64,000 nucleotides of DNA from Polyangiaceae bacterium (GCA_029261965.1 JAJDAH010000039.1:62001-126000), one strand, 5' to 3'. Positions 34,883-44,454 are shown, counted from the stretch's first letter. Numbers and translations: made by a program. Notes: generated from the sequence alone by a model not told the origin.

Positions 34883-36112
34883 ATGAGCCTCGCCGCCCCC
34901 AAAACCCCCGGCCCCTCGGATCCCGCCATGGCGCGTCGCATGAACCGCCAGCTCGTCATCGGCGCGCTGCGCCGGCAGCGGGAGATCTCCCGCGCCGCGG
35001 TCGCGGAAGAAACCGGCCTCACCCCGGCCACGGTCTCCTCCATCGTCGGCGAGCTGCTCGACGAGGGCATCGCGCGGGAAATCGGCCTGGCCAGCAGCAC
35101 CAAGACCCGCGGCCGTCCCGCGATGCTCGTCCAAATGGTCGAGAGCCACCGCTACGTCGCGGGCGTGCAGATCGGCCGGTGGAAAACTCGCATGGCCATC
35201 GCCGACGCCATCGGCCAAGTCATCCGAGTGGAAGAGGTCGACACCCTGCCGCTCGACGTCAAAGGCTCCGCGCGCGCTCTCGCCGGTCAGCTCCAACGTG
35301 TGCTCGGCCTCGCCGGGGCAGCCAAATCCAAGCTCTCGTCGATCGTCGTCGCGCTGCCAGGCACCGTCGAGACTCGCTCGGGCCGATCGGTCGACGTGCC
35401 CGCGCTCGGATGGGGCGCCATCGACATCGCCGGACCACTGACCAAAAAGCTCGGTTGCCCCGTCGTTGTGGTCGAGGATACGCAGGCCGCGGCCACCGGT
35501 GAGCTGCTCGACGGCGCGGCCCGCGACGCGAAGAACGTGCTCGTGGTCAACCTCGGCGAGCAACTTTCGGCGGCCCTGGTCATCGACGGTCGGCTCCACG
35601 AAGGCGCGACCGGCGTCGCTGGCGCGCTCGGACACGTGCGAGTGACCGACCGACCGCTCGCGTGCGGGTGCGGCCGCACCGGCTGCCTCGACACCGTCGC
35701 CACCCCCGACGCGATCGTCACCGAGCACCGCCGCCGGCTCGGCAAACCCCGGCGCCGACGGACCACCGCCTCCCGAGACCCGTTCCTCGACGTCGTGCGC
35801 GCCGCGCAAAACGACGACGAGCACGCCGCCGCCGTGCTTTCGGAAGCGGGCGAAGGCATCGCCCGCGCGCTCGCCGCCGCCGTCAACCTGCTCAACCCCG
35901 AGCTCATCGTCATGACCGGCGGCGTCGAGTACCTGCCAGAGCCCATCTTCGAGACCATCGCCCAGCGCGTGCTCGACAGCGCGCACCCCGACGCGGCGGC
36001 GGCACTCCGAGTGGTACGCTCGGAGCACGGTATGAGCGGCTGGGCCCGCGGCGCCGCGCTGCTGGCCCTGCATCACGCCGCCGAAGACCTCACCGATTTG
36101 ATTGCTGCCTGA
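34883..36112 (+). CDS. ROK-family transcriptional regulator
   Basis: A 409-aa protein with an N-terminal winged helix (RQREISRAAVAEETGLTPAT then SSIVGELLDEGIAREIG) and a C-terminal ROK domain. The zinc motif CGCGRTGCLD is intact except that the usual final Glu is Asp, and LGHVR takes the place of the EGH-like motif. ROK repressors bind a sugar or sugar phosphate and release the operator. Whether the kinase activity remains is doubtful because the phosphate-binding motif reads VAGVQIGRWKTRMAI. Its promoter region contains a palindrome, suggesting self-control. The gene downstream is a 2OG-oxygenase-like protein. Confidence 0.88.
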   Translation: MSLAAPKTPGPSDPAMARRMNRQLVIGALRRQREISRAAVAEETGLTPATVSSIVGELLDEGIAREIGLASSTKTRGRPAMLVQMVESHRYVAGVQIGRWKTRMAIADAIGQVIRVEEVDTLPLDVKGSARALAGQLQRVLGLAGAAKSKLSSIVVALPGTVETRSGRSVDVPALGWGAIDIAGPLTKKLGCPVVVVEDTQAAATGELLDGAARDAKNVLVVNLGEQLSAALVIDGRLHEGATGVAGALGHVRVTDRPLACGCGRTGCLDTVATPDAIVTEHRRRLGKPRRRRTTASRDPFLDVVRAAQNDDEHAAAVLSEAGEGIARALAAAVNLLNPELIVMTGGVEYLPEPIFETIAQRVLDSAHPDAAAALRVVRSEHGMSGWARGAALLALHHAAEDLTDLIAA

Positions 36113-36173
36113 CCCCAGATCCGAAAAGCCCGCTTCTTCATTCCGAGACCACGAGACGCCACGGAGACTTCAG

Positions 36174-37196
36174 ATGACCCACACCTACCGCCAGTTCGAT
36201 CCCCTGCTCACCGACGACGAAGCCCGAGGCATCCTCGAGCTCTGCCGCGCGTTCGGCCCCCACGGCATGTATTCGGAGGAGGGGCTCAACGAGGGCATCG
36301 GCGAGGGGCTTCCCCAGCGCTACGACTCGGTCCGAAACTTCGTGATGACCGGCGGCGAGCGCGGCAGCAAAGGCGTCGACATGCTCCAGCTGCTCGCCCG
36401 CACGAACTACTTCCGCGAAACCTACGCCTACGGCCCGGACGTGCGCGCTCCTGGCATCGAGCCGTTCCTCCACCACGAAGGTTTCGTCGAAGCCGCGCGC
36501 GAAATCCACGGCCGGCCCGTCGTCGAGCCGGCGATCGTGTTCGCCAACATGTACGTGCCGGGCCAAGAGCTCGCATTCCACACCGACGTGCCGGAGTTCC
36601 GCGGCGCCAACCGCAAAGTTCTGCCCCAGTGGCTGCTCGTGGTGATGCTGCATTCCCGGCTCTTCGAGACGTGGCGCATGCCCATCGCCACCGCCGTCTC
36701 TTGGTGGACCGAAAGCGCCGGCGGCAACTTCGTCTTCTACCCGGACGGCCCCACGGCCCCCGCCAAAGAGATCGCCGCCAAGTACAACACCAGCGTCATC
36801 ATCGACACGGACGAGGTCTTCCACGGCGTCGACCCCGTCTCGAAGGAAGCCGGCGACTGCAGCGCGCTCCGCCCCGGCATGACGCTCAGTGCCCTCGACG
36901 CTAGAACGTGGCTCGTTCGCGACGGCGAGGACGAAGTCGCGCGTTTCGACTGGTCCGATCTCCGCTTCTCGGTTTCGTGGAAGGCGTACTGCTTCCGCGA
37001 CGAGGTCGAGCGCAAAACCTGGCGCGAGCACTCCGACGACCTTTCCGCCGAGTTCATCCTCGACAAGCTCGAAGCCGACTTGCGAAAACGCGGCCGCCTC
37101 GAAGGCCCTCGCCCCCCCGCGAGCGATCTCGCCGAGATGCTCGTCGAAACCTACATCCCGTTCCCCAAACGCGGCGCCACGGCGAGCGCCGCCTGA
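36174..37196 (+). CDS. 2-oxoglutarate/Fe(II) oxygenase-like protein
   Basis: A 340-aa protein of no family I can name firmly. It has a possible jelly-roll iron site: FHTDVPEF gives HxD (H136, D138) and EVFHGVD gives a distal His (H217), with RPGMTL about 20 residues on as the candidate 2-oxoglutarate Arg region. SWWTESAGGNFVFYPDGP matches the central strands of 2OG oxygenases. ATG 36174 follows a CGGAGA stretch. It begins 61 bases after the ROK regulator on the same strand, so the regulator may control it. Substrate unknown. Confidence 0.6.
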   Translation: MTHTYRQFDPLLTDDEARGILELCRAFGPHGMYSEEGLNEGIGEGLPQRYDSVRNFVMTGGERGSKGVDMLQLLARTNYFRETYAYGPDVRAPGIEPFLHHEGFVEAAREIHGRPVVEPAIVFANMYVPGQELAFHTDVPEFRGANRKVLPQWLLVVMLHSRLFETWRMPIATAVSWWTESAGGNFVFYPDGPTAPAKEIAAKYNTSVIIDTDEVFHGVDPVSKEAGDCSALRPGMTLSALDARTWLVRDGEDEVARFDWSDLRFSVSWKAYCFRDEVERKTWREHSDDLSAEFILDKLEADLRKRGRLEGPRPPASDLAEMLVETYIPFPKRGATASAA

Positions 37197-37226
37197 CCGG
37201 GCAGCGCCGCCGAGGGCTTCCGGCTC

Positions 37227-40200
37227 CTACGCCCTAACCCGCGGCTTGCGTCGAGCACTCGGACCATCCACTTCCGCGAACACCTCACGCAGCACCTTCG
37301 CCGTCGCCGTCTTCTTTTTGGCGACGCTTCGCGCCGATCCCGCGGCCACGACCTTGCCGCCGCGCTCGCCGCCGCCGGGGCCGAGCTCGATCACGTGGTC
37401 CGCACCCGCAATCACCAACGGGTGGTGCTCGATGACAACCAGCGTGTCTCCGCGTTCGACCAGTCGACCCAGCACCTCCATCAACCGCGACACGTCCGCC
37501 AAGTGCAGCCCCGTCGTCGGCTCGTCCAGCACGTAGAGCGTCGGCTCGTGGCGAACGGTGGCGGTGAGCTCGGCGGCCAGCTTGAGCCGCTGGGCTTCGC
37601 CGCCCGACAGCGTGTTCGACCCTTGACCGAGGGCGATGTAGCCCGCGCCCAAGTCGACCAAGGTATCGAGCGGCCTGGCGATCTTCGGATGGTTCTTGAA
37701 GATATCGGCGGCTTCGCTCGCCGTGAGCTGCAGCACGTCGCCGATGGAGAGCCCCGCGTACTTCACGTCGAGGGTGCGCGGCTCGAAGCGTTTGCCGCCG
37801 CAGGTGGGGCACTCTGTGACCACATCCGGCAGAAAGCTCATCTCGTGCGTGATCGAGCCCTGCCCGTCGCACGCTTCGCATCGGCCCCCGGCGGTGTTGA
37901 ACGAAAACCGTGACGCGGCGAACCCCGCGACCATCGCGTCCGGGGTGATGGCGTAGAGCTTTCGGATCTGGTCCCAGATCCCCAAAAACGTCGCCGGCAC
38001 CGAGCGCGGCGTCCGGCCGATGGGAGACTGGTCGACACTCACCGCGCGCTCGAGCGCGCGATGGCCCCGTATCTGCCGGTGCACGCCCGGTTCGTCCGCG
38101 ACGAGGTCGAGCTTTTTTCGAAGCGCGGGCAGCAGCACCTGACGAACCAGCGTGCTCTTGCCCGAGCCGCTGACGCCGGCGACGACCGTGAAGCGACCGA
38201 TGGGAATTTCGATGTCGACGTCGTCGAGGTTGTTTTCGCCAGCGCCGAGCAGCGAGAGGCACTCGGCGCCTTTTTTCGTCGGCAGCGGCGTGCGCACGAT
38301 CGGCGGCTGACAGAACGCGCGCGCCGTCGGAGAAACCGTCGTCGCGAGCACGCGCTTCGGCGGCCCCTCCGCCATGACTCGGCCGCCACTCGAGCCGCCC
38401 CCCGGGCCGAGATCCACCAAGTGGTCCGCGGCGCGGATCGTGTCGGCGTCGTGCTCGACGACGACGACGGTGGAGCCGATCGCGACGAGCTGGCGCAAGT
38501 TGTCGAGCAGCCGCCCGGTGTCGCTCGGATGAAGGCCAATCGTCGGCTCGTCCAGCACGTAGAGCGCACCGGTCAGCCCCGCACCGAGCTGCGCCGCCAA
38601 TCGAAGCCGCTGCATTTCTCCACCGGAAAGCGTGCGCGCGGCTCGGTCGAGCGACAGGTAATCGAGCCCCACGCGTTCGAGAAACTCGAGCCGCCGCCGA
38701 AGCTCGCCCACGACGGGACCGGCGACGAGCGCGCGATCGCCGCTGAACTTCCACTTCACGAGCGCCGCGAGCGCCGCGGCGACCGACCGCTGGGTGAGCT
38801 CCGGGTAGCTCATCCCCTCGAACCGCACCGCCCGCGGAATCGGCGCGAGCCGTGCGCCGTCGCACTCCGGGCACGGCACGTATTCGTTCGTCTTCACCTT
38901 GCGCCGACGCCGCCGTCGACGACCGCGGATCTTGTAGAGCGTCGTCTTCGGGTTCTCTTCGATGATGCCGTTGCCCTCGCAAGTGGCGCAGCGCCCCTGA
39001 GCGGTGTTGAACGAGAACCACCGCGGATCGAGATCCGGCGCCGAAAAATCGCACTTCGGGCAAGAGCCGCGGGTCGAAAACAGCTGCTCGCTCGCCTTGC
39101 CCTTCGCCACGAGCCGGAGCTTCACCGCGCCGTTACCCCACCGGATCGCCCGGTCGAACACCGCGCGGTCGAGCTTCTTCGGCTCGATGGGATCACCGAT
39201 CACCAGATCGATCGTGTGCTCTTTCGTCTTGGCAAGCCGCGGCGGGTTGTCGGTGCCGACGAGCACCCCGTCCGCGATAGCGAGCCCAATCCCGGCGCGC
39301 GCCGCCGCCGTGAACACGTCGAGGTACTTGCCCTTGCGCGCTTTCACGACGGGGGCGAGCAGCTGGTGCTTGCCGCGCACCCGGCGGAGCGTTCGAAACA
39401 CCGCGTCCGCGTTCGTGACCTCACACGGCTCGCCGTGATCGGGGCAGTGCGCCAATCCGAGCTTCGCGTAGAGCAGCCGCAGGTAGTGCGACACCTCGGT
39501 CACCGTCGCAACGGTCGACTTGGGCCCGGCGCGGGTCGAACGCTGCTCGAGCGCAATGGACGGCGGCACGCCAGTCACCGCGTCCACATCCGGCCGCGGC
39601 ATCGTCGGCAAAAACTGCCGCGCGTACGGGGTCAGAGTTTCCAGAAACCGGCGCTGCCCTTCGGCGAACACGACGTCGAACGCCAGCGTGCTCTTGCCGG
39701 AGCCACTCGGACCGGTCACCACCGTCAGCGCCCCATGAGGGATGGACACCGAAATCTCGTCGAGGTTGTGCTCGCGCGCACGAGTGACGTCGAGAGTCGC
39801 GCCAAGGTTCGCCGCGCCGTTCTCGTTCTTCTTGGCCGCGCCGTTCGACGTCCGCCGAGGCGTTACCTCGGGGGCATGCGCGGCACTGCGGGTCTTTTTG
39901 CCGCCCACTTTGGGACTCTTGGCGCTCACGCGGTTGGACCCGTGCCCGTTACCGCGGGTGCCCCCCAACCTGTCCGCGAGGGCCCGACCCGTGCGAGTGG
40001 CGGTCTTGGCGATCTCCGCCGGCGTGCCCGTCGCCACGATCTTTCCGCCCTTGGCTCCTGCGTCCGGGCCGAGATCGACGACGTAGTCCGCCGCGCTGAT
40101 GACATCCAGATCGTGCTCGACGACCACCACGCTGCCGCCGGCGTCGACGATGAGATCGAGCGCGTCGAGCAGCTTCGCCACTTCGTCGGCGTGCAAGCCG

Positions 40201-42737
40201 GCGCTCGGTTCGTCGAGAATCAACAGCGCGCCTTCGTGTTTTTCGCTCAGCGCACGGGCGAGCTTGAGCCGCTGCGCCTCCCCGCCAGACAGCGTCGTGA
40301 GCGGCTGGCCGAGGCGCAAATACCCGAGCCCAAGTCGAGTGAGCGGGCCGAGCGAGCGATTGACCGCCGCTTCGTCGCTGAAGAGGGCGAGGGTTTCGTC
40401 GACGGTCGCGTCGAGCAAATCGGCGACGGTCACGCCGCGGTAAGTGACGCGCAGCACCTCTTCCTTGAAGCGCTTGCCCTTGCACACCGCGCACACCAGA
40501 TGCACGTCGGCGAGGAACTGCATCTCGACGGTCTCCCAACCTTCACCCGAGCAAGCGTCACAGCGGCCGCCATCCACGTTGAACGAAAAATGAGAAGGCG
40601 TGAGCCCGTGAGCTTGCGCCTCGGCCACCCCCGCGAAGCGCTTGCGCACGGTGTCCCAGGCTTTGGTGTAGGTCGCCGCGTTGCCGCGAGAGGTGCGCCC
40701 GAGCGGCGATTGGTCGACGAGGTTGACCCGACTTACCGCCTCGTGCCCGGACAGCTTCCGATGCGCGCCGGGCATTCCGACGTCGAAGTTGCCCGTAGCG
40801 CGAGCGAGCGCTCGGTACACGATGTCGACGGCGAGCGTGCTCTTGCCCGATCCGCTCGGCCCCGTCACGGCGCAGAGAACACCGAGCGGGATGTACGCGT
40901 CGACGTCGTCGAGATTATTCGCCGTCGCTCCCACCACACGAAGCGTCCCGGTCGCTTTACGCGGAACCCGCCCGGCGCGGGACGCCGCGGTCAGCGCACG
41001 CGCCGTCGCGCCGCCCGTTTTCGCCAGCGCTGCCGGCGTTCCATCCCCCACCAGCCGGCCGCCCTCGATGCCCGCGCCCGGGCCCATTTCCAGAACGCGG
41101 TCGGCGGTGCGAATCACCGCCGGATCGTGCTCGACCACCAACACCGCGCTGCCGCGCGACGCGAGCTCGTGAATCATCGTCGAAAGCGGCTCGATGTCCG
41201 TCGGGTGAAGCCCCACCGTCGGCTCGTCCAGAACGAAAAGCGCATTGTGAAGCGACGTGCCGAGCGCCGCGGTCAGCGTCACCCGTTGCGCCTCGCCCCC
41301 GGACAGCGTTCGCGCTTGCCGGTCGAGGGTCAAGTAACCGAGACCCACGCGGTCGAGGTAGCTCAGCCGAGACGAAAGCTCCGTGCGCGCGAGCTCCCCT
41401 TGGCCCGTCGACGTCTTCAGCGACTCGAGGGCGCGCACGGCATCACGAACTTCGAGCCCGTTCCACTCCGCCAGGTTCCGCCCGCCGACTCGATACCGGA
41501 GAGAAGCCTCGTTCAGGCGCTGCCCATGACAAACGGGGCACGCATCGTAGGACCGGTACCGCGCCAGGAACACGCGCACGTGCATCTTGTAGGTGCGCGT
41601 CTCCAGCCACTCGAACCACCCCGCAATGCCGGGAAACTTCCCCTTGCGCCAAGAGCCATCGCCTTCCACGAGCACACGCTTCTGCTCGCGAGTCAGTTTT
41701 GCCCAGGGCACGTCCGTCGGCACACCGTGCCGTTCGCACAGCTTCTTGATCTGCCCGCGCTCCCAAGTCGCGCTCTTCCCGCTGAACGCCCGAATCGCCC
41801 CCTTGGCGATCGTCTTCGAGTGATCGGGGATCACCTTCTCGAGATCGATCCCGATCACGCGACCGAACCCCCGACAGTTGTCGCAAGCCCCCAGCGGCGA
41901 ATCGTAAGAGAAGAGCCCCGCCATCGGCGGCTCGAACGGGCGCGCGCAAGTCGGGCAATTGAGCCCCGCGCGCAACCGATGCCTTTCGGCGTCGACCGTC
42001 AAGTGAGCGAGCTGATGGCCGCGCCGCCAAGCATCTTCGATCCCCGCGGCCAACCGCTTCTCGTCGATCGCTTTCGAGCTGCCGATCGTGAACCGGTCGA
42101 CGATGACGTCGATGATGCCGTCGTTCGCCCGGAGCGCCTCGGTGGGTTTTACCCCGTCGATGTCGCGAGGCTCGCCCTTCATCAAGAGCCGTCGGTAGCC
42201 ATCCTTCGCGAGCACCTCGCGCACCACGAGGTAACCGTCAGTGTCGCCGTCATCCAGACGGATCGGATAAGTCAGGTACAGTTTATCCGCGCGCTTCTTC
42301 GCCTTCTTCGAGAACTCCGCCGCGGCGCCCGCAGCAGCCTGCGCGTCCACCTCGACGGCGGCCACCTCGTGCTCGGGGCAAAACGGAGCCGCCTCCCGAG
42401 TGAACAGCGCCGATAGGTACGGCCCCAAATCCGCCATCGTCGCCACCGTCGACCGCGAGCTCTTGACGGGCGCCCGACGGTCCACCGCGATGCCCGCCGG
42501 CACCGGCTCCAGCCGATCCATCGGCGGCCGCTCCAGCCGTTCCAGAAACTGCCGAGCGTACGGACTGAACGACTCCACGAACCGCCGCTGCCCCTCCGCG
42601 TACAACGTGTCCACCGCCAGCGAGCTCTTCCCCGACCCGCTGACCCCCGTGATCACCACCACCTCGCCCGGGCGGATGTCGACATCCACGCCTCGCAGAT
42701 TGTGAGTGCGCGCGCCGCGAAGGGCGGTGGGCAGCAT
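37227..42737 (-). CDS. uvrA: Double-length UvrA (two fused UvrA proteins)
   Basis: An 1,836-aa protein made of two complete UvrA-like halves (about residues 1-925 and 978-1836) joined by a basic linker (about 925-978). Ordinary UvrA is about 940 aa. All four Walker A motifs are intact (31-39, 626-634, 1009-1017, 1521-1529), as are the LSGGE signature motifs (starting about 478, 816, 1370 and in the last 100 residues) and Walker B motifs (LDEPTVGLHP, LDEPSAGLHA, LDEPTIGLHP, LDEPTTGLHL). Zinc-site cysteines are also in both halves (CDACSG-VCAVC; CEACDG-ECPTC). UvrA normally works as a dimer that finds bulky DNA damage; here one polypeptide could supply both subunits. An Arg patch lies at about 1271-1280. 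It may supplement a normal UvrA elsewhere in the genome. An antisense ORF is a shadow. Confidence 0.92.
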   Translation of the reverse strand: MLPTALRGARTHNLRGVDVDIRPGEVVVITGVSGSGKSSLAVDTLYAEGQRRFVESFSPYARQFLERLERPPMDRLEPVPAGIAVDRRAPVKSSRSTVATMADLGPYLSALFTREAAPFCPEHEVAAVEVDAQAAAGAAAEFSKKAKKRADKLYLTYPIRLDDGDTDGYLVVREVLAKDGYRRLLMKGEPRDIDGVKPTEALRANDGIIDVIVDRFTIGSSKAIDEKRLAAGIEDAWRRGHQLAHLTVDAERHRLRAGLNCPTCARPFEPPMAGLFSYDSPLGACDNCRGFGRVIGIDLEKVIPDHSKTIAKGAIRAFSGKSATWERGQIKKLCERHGVPTDVPWAKLTREQKRVLVEGDGSWRKGKFPGIAGWFEWLETRTYKMHVRVFLARYRSYDACPVCHGQRLNEASLRYRVGGRNLAEWNGLEVRDAVRALESLKTSTGQGELARTELSSRLSYLDRVGLGYLTLDRQARTLSGGEAQRVTLTAALGTSLHNALFVLDEPTVGLHPTDIEPLSTMIHELASRGSAVLVVEHDPAVIRTADRVLEMGPGAGIEGGRLVGDGTPAALAKTGGATARALTAASRAGRVPRKATGTLRVVGATANNLDDVDAYIPLGVLCAVTGPSGSGKSTLAVDIVYRALARATGNFDVGMPGAHRKLSGHEAVSRVNLVDQSPLGRTSRGNAATYTKAWDTVRKRFAGVAEAQAHGLTPSHFSFNVDGGRCDACSGEGWETVEMQFLADVHLVCAVCKGKRFKEEVLRVTYRGVTVADLLDATVDETLALFSDEAAVNRSLGPLTRLGLGYLRLGQPLTTLSGGEAQRLKLARALSEKHEGALLILDEPSAGLHADEVAKLLDALDLIVDAGGSVVVVEHDLDVISAADYVVDLGPDAGAKGGKIVATGTPAEIAKTATRTGRALADRLGGTRGNGHGSNRVSAKSPKVGGKKTRSAAHAPEVTPRRTSNGAAKKNENGAANLGATLDVTRAREHNLDEISVSIPHGALTVVTGPSGSGKSTLAFDVVFAEGQRRFLETLTPYARQFLPTMPRPDVDAVTGVPPSIALEQRSTRAGPKSTVATVTEVSHYLRLLYAKLGLAHCPDHGEPCEVTNADAVFRTLRRVRGKHQLLAPVVKARKGKYLDVFTAAARAGIGLAIADGVLVGTDNPPRLAKTKEHTIDLVIGDPIEPKKLDRAVFDRAIRWGNGAVKLRLVAKGKASEQLFSTRGSCPKCDFSAPDLDPRWFSFNTAQGRCATCEGNGIIEENPKTTLYKIRGRRRRRRRKVKTNEYVPCPECDGARLAPIPRAVRFEGMSYPELTQRSVAAALAALVKWKFSGDRALVAGPVVGELRRRLEFLERVGLDYLSLDRAARTLSGGEMQRLRLAAQLGAGLTGALYVLDEPTIGLHPSDTGRLLDNLRQLVAIGSTVVVVEHDADTIRAADHLVDLGPGGGSSGGRVMAEGPPKRVLATTVSPTARAFCQPPIVRTPLPTKKGAECLSLLGAGENNLDDVDIEIPIGRFTVVAGVSGSGKSTLVRQVLLPALRKKLDLVADEPGVHRQIRGHRALERAVSVDQSPIGRTPRSVPATFLGIWDQIRKLYAITPDAMVAGFAASRFSFNTAGGRCEACDGQGSITHEMSFLPDVVTECPTCGGKRFEPRTLDVKYAGLSIGDVLQLTASEAADIFKNHPKIARPLDTLVDLGAGYIALGQGSNTLSGGEAQRLKLAAELTATVRHEPTLYVLDEPTTGLHLADVSRLMEVLGRLVERGDTLVVIEHHPLVIAGADHVIELGPGGGERGGKVVAAGSARSVAKKKTATAKVLREVFAEVDGPSARRKPRVRA

Positions 42738-42953
42738 GGGGGACAGTTAGGCCTTCGCAGACTCCCCGGCAAGGGGCGAACGCACTCGCAGCACCCATCC
42801 CCACGAGGCAACGCCCGCCGCGTCGTCAGCAGAGATCGCTCGCCCAAAAGATGAGGCTTGATTTTCCCGACGAGCGCTCAGCTGAAACGAGCACGGCCCC
42901 GATCGCCGCGCGCGACGCGTGCGCACACGCGGACAGCACACCGGCCGCGCGGG

Positions 42954-43026
42954 GCACGCGAACGCGCGGGGCACGCGAACGCGCGGGACGTCCGGCCCAA
43001 GATTACGAACATTTTGACGGGCATAC
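42954..43026 (+). repeat. Repeat element copy A: two 17-bp units plus the right end of the 98-bp element
   Basis: Two copies of GCACGCGAACGCGCGGG (42954-42970, 42971-42987) are followed by ACGTCCGGCCC and then the right-hand 26 bases of the 98-bp element (43001-43026, identical at 25 of 26 positions to copy B). The left 72 bases of the element are missing, with the junction directly after the conserved flank. The rest of the gap from uvrA to the next gene (42738-43131) shows no gene. Confidence 0.8.
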
Positions 43027-43131
43027 TTTCGCAAGCTGATTCATGAACCACCGGCGCAGGCAGATCGCGCCGTCCCAACTTCTTCTCTACCCGTCAACCG
43101 ACGCTACACCGCCTCCGAGCGACCGCGAGCC

Positions 43132-43491
43132 TCACGCACACCCGGACCACGTGAATCCGCTCACGCAGCGGGTTCTGCCGTTGCAGTCGGAGTCGTTGTT
43201 GCACACTCGTGTGCATCGCCCCGCGTCACAACCCACGTCACACGCACCATCGGCAACGTCGCCGTTCGTCGTGTCCATGGGGCAACCGCAATCCTCGTGC
43301 GCATCACACTCTACCGAGCAGAACTCCTGGCCCGTGCAGAAGCCCATGCCGCCGCACTGCTTGTCGTCACTGCAGTCGATCCCAATTTTGCTGACCGCGC
43401 TCCCGCTGCCACAGCCAGAAGCCATGCCCAGCGCAGCGGTCGCCACGATGAGCACGACCCTCCCCAGTTTCATCTTCCGTAACTTTTTCAC
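43132..43491 (-). CDS. Small Cys-rich lipoprotein
   Basis: A 119-aa lipoprotein starting at GTG 43491, with AAGGAG five bases upstream. A basic n-region (MKKLRKMKLGR) and hydrophobic core lead to lipobox GMASGC. The mature part has about 15 cysteines with spacing such as CDAHEDCGC, CDVGCDAGRC and CNNDSDCNGRTRC, resembling small EGF- or TIL-like disulfide modules. Function unknown. It is surrounded by repeat elements on both sides, in a gene-poor region. Confidence 0.8.
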   Translation of the reverse strand: MKKLRKMKLGRVVLIVATAALGMASGCGSGSAVSKIGIDCSDDKQCGGMGFCTGQEFCSVECDAHEDCGCPMDTTNGDVADGACDVGCDAGRCTRVCNNDSDCNGRTRCVSGFTWSGCA

Positions 43492-43719
43492 GACGACTCC
43501 TTATCCAACGCGAAACGAGTTCGACGGCTCAGGCCTACGATATAGCGTAGATGCGACGCCGCAATGTTTGTTTACTGTTTCTTCTCCTAAGATTTCGAGG
43601 GCATGGTTTCACCGGCTCGCTCGAGAGACCGAGCAAGTCGGCAAGTCGACGCTCGTTTGTTGCTGGGGACCACGGATGACAAGAAGGCCGCGCTCGTCGA
43701 AAACGTGCGGACGCGCGGA

Positions 43720-43926
43720 GCACGCGAACGCGCGGGACGTCCGGCCCCCGCCCCGGTGGGAGGGCACGCGAGCACGCGGGGCACGCGAGCGCGCGGGGCA
43801 CGCGAACGCGCGCGACGTCCGGCCCAAAGCATCCCCTCCAGAATGTTCGTAGCCCGAACATTTCGACCGGGATAGTCGTCTATGCCCCCCAAAATGTTCG
43901 GATTACGAACATTTTGACGGACATAC
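43720..43926 (+). repeat. Repeat element copy B: 17-bp tandem units plus a complete 98-bp two-hairpin element
   Basis: 17-bp units lie at 43720-43736, 43764-43780, 43781-43797 and 43798-43814; ACGTCCGGCCC follows the first and last. The 98-bp element spans 43829-43926. Its first hairpin pairs AATGTTCG (43842-43849) with CGAACATT (43855-43862); the outer ATCCC pairs with GGGAT. Its second pairs AAAATGTTCG (43891-43900) with CGAACATTTT (43906-43915), a perfect 10-bp stem with a 5-base loop, inside an outer TATGCCC/GGACATA. The surrounding gap 43492-43957 shows no gene. Confidence 0.85.
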
Positions 43927-43937
43927 TCCCAAGATTC

Positions 43938-43993
43938 GCTCCGTCACCGCCGCTCCGTCACCGCCGCTCCGTGACCACCGCTCCGTCAGCTGC
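43938..43993 (+). repeat. 14-bp tandem repeat, four units
   Basis: GCTCCGTCACCGCC and variants repeat four times head to tail (43938, 43952, 43966, 43980). The last units encode the C-terminus of the small minus-strand membrane protein. The repeat begins 12 bases after element B. Confidence 0.75.
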
Positions 43994-44278
43994 TTTCTGT
44001 GCGCGGAACTTGGCTAGATCTTCGTCGGCGGCGGCCAGTTGACGCCGAGCAATGAAATGTGAGGGCCCGAAGAACGCGAACGCGAAAATCGTGGGGAGAA
44101 GCGCCGAGCTGAAGGCTATGTGCGTCTCGAGGTCCTTCGGAGGGTCCAAGGAAATCCAAATGAGCAGAGCGACCGTCATCAATGCTCCGCCGATGACGAC
44201 CATGCGAGCGAGACGGATTTTCTTGGCGGCGTCGCGGCGCTTCTCTTCGAGCTCGGCTCCGTACCCCACGTATCCCAT
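43958..44278 (-). CDS. Small two-helix membrane protein
   Basis: A 106-aa protein with a charged N-terminus (ELEEKRRDAAKKIRLAR), two hydrophobic segments (MVVIGGALMTVALLIWISL and IAFSSALLPTIFAFAFFG) and a charged helical C-terminus (RRQLAAADEDLAKFRAQKAA). Its amino-acid use is natural for a gene and unlike the repeats around it. The C-terminal end lies within a tandem repeat, so its tail length may vary. Function unknown. Confidence 0.65.
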   Translation of the reverse strand: MGYVGYGAELEEKRRDAAKKIRLARMVVIGGALMTVALLIWISLDPPKDLETHIAFSSALLPTIFAFAFFGPSHFIARRQLAAADEDLAKFRAQKAADGAVVTERR

Positions 44279-44454
44279 CGCGCGATTCTACCACGCCCAG
44301 GCACCGCGGTAGCACCGGCCGCTCGAGACTCGCGTGCATCGGTCGAGTCATGACGAGGCCGCTCCTGCCGTCGGGTCGACTCCGTTCTCGGCTTCGCCAG
44401 CCCGTCGTCCGACGCGTGCGATCCGCGCGACGGCACAGCCCGCGCATTGCGCGA

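Noticed and set aside
38061-42416. 1,451-codon plus-strand ORF
   Set aside because: It is fully antisense to the fused UvrA, is Arg/His/Pro-rich as GC-rich shadows are, and shows no domain. The UvrA frame has every expected motif.
43043-43852. Plus-strand ORF with ARGARERAGHANARDVRP-type repeats
   Set aside because: Its repeats are the 17-bp units read in frame and it overlaps the minus-strand Cys-rich lipoprotein, which has a signal peptide and ribosome site.
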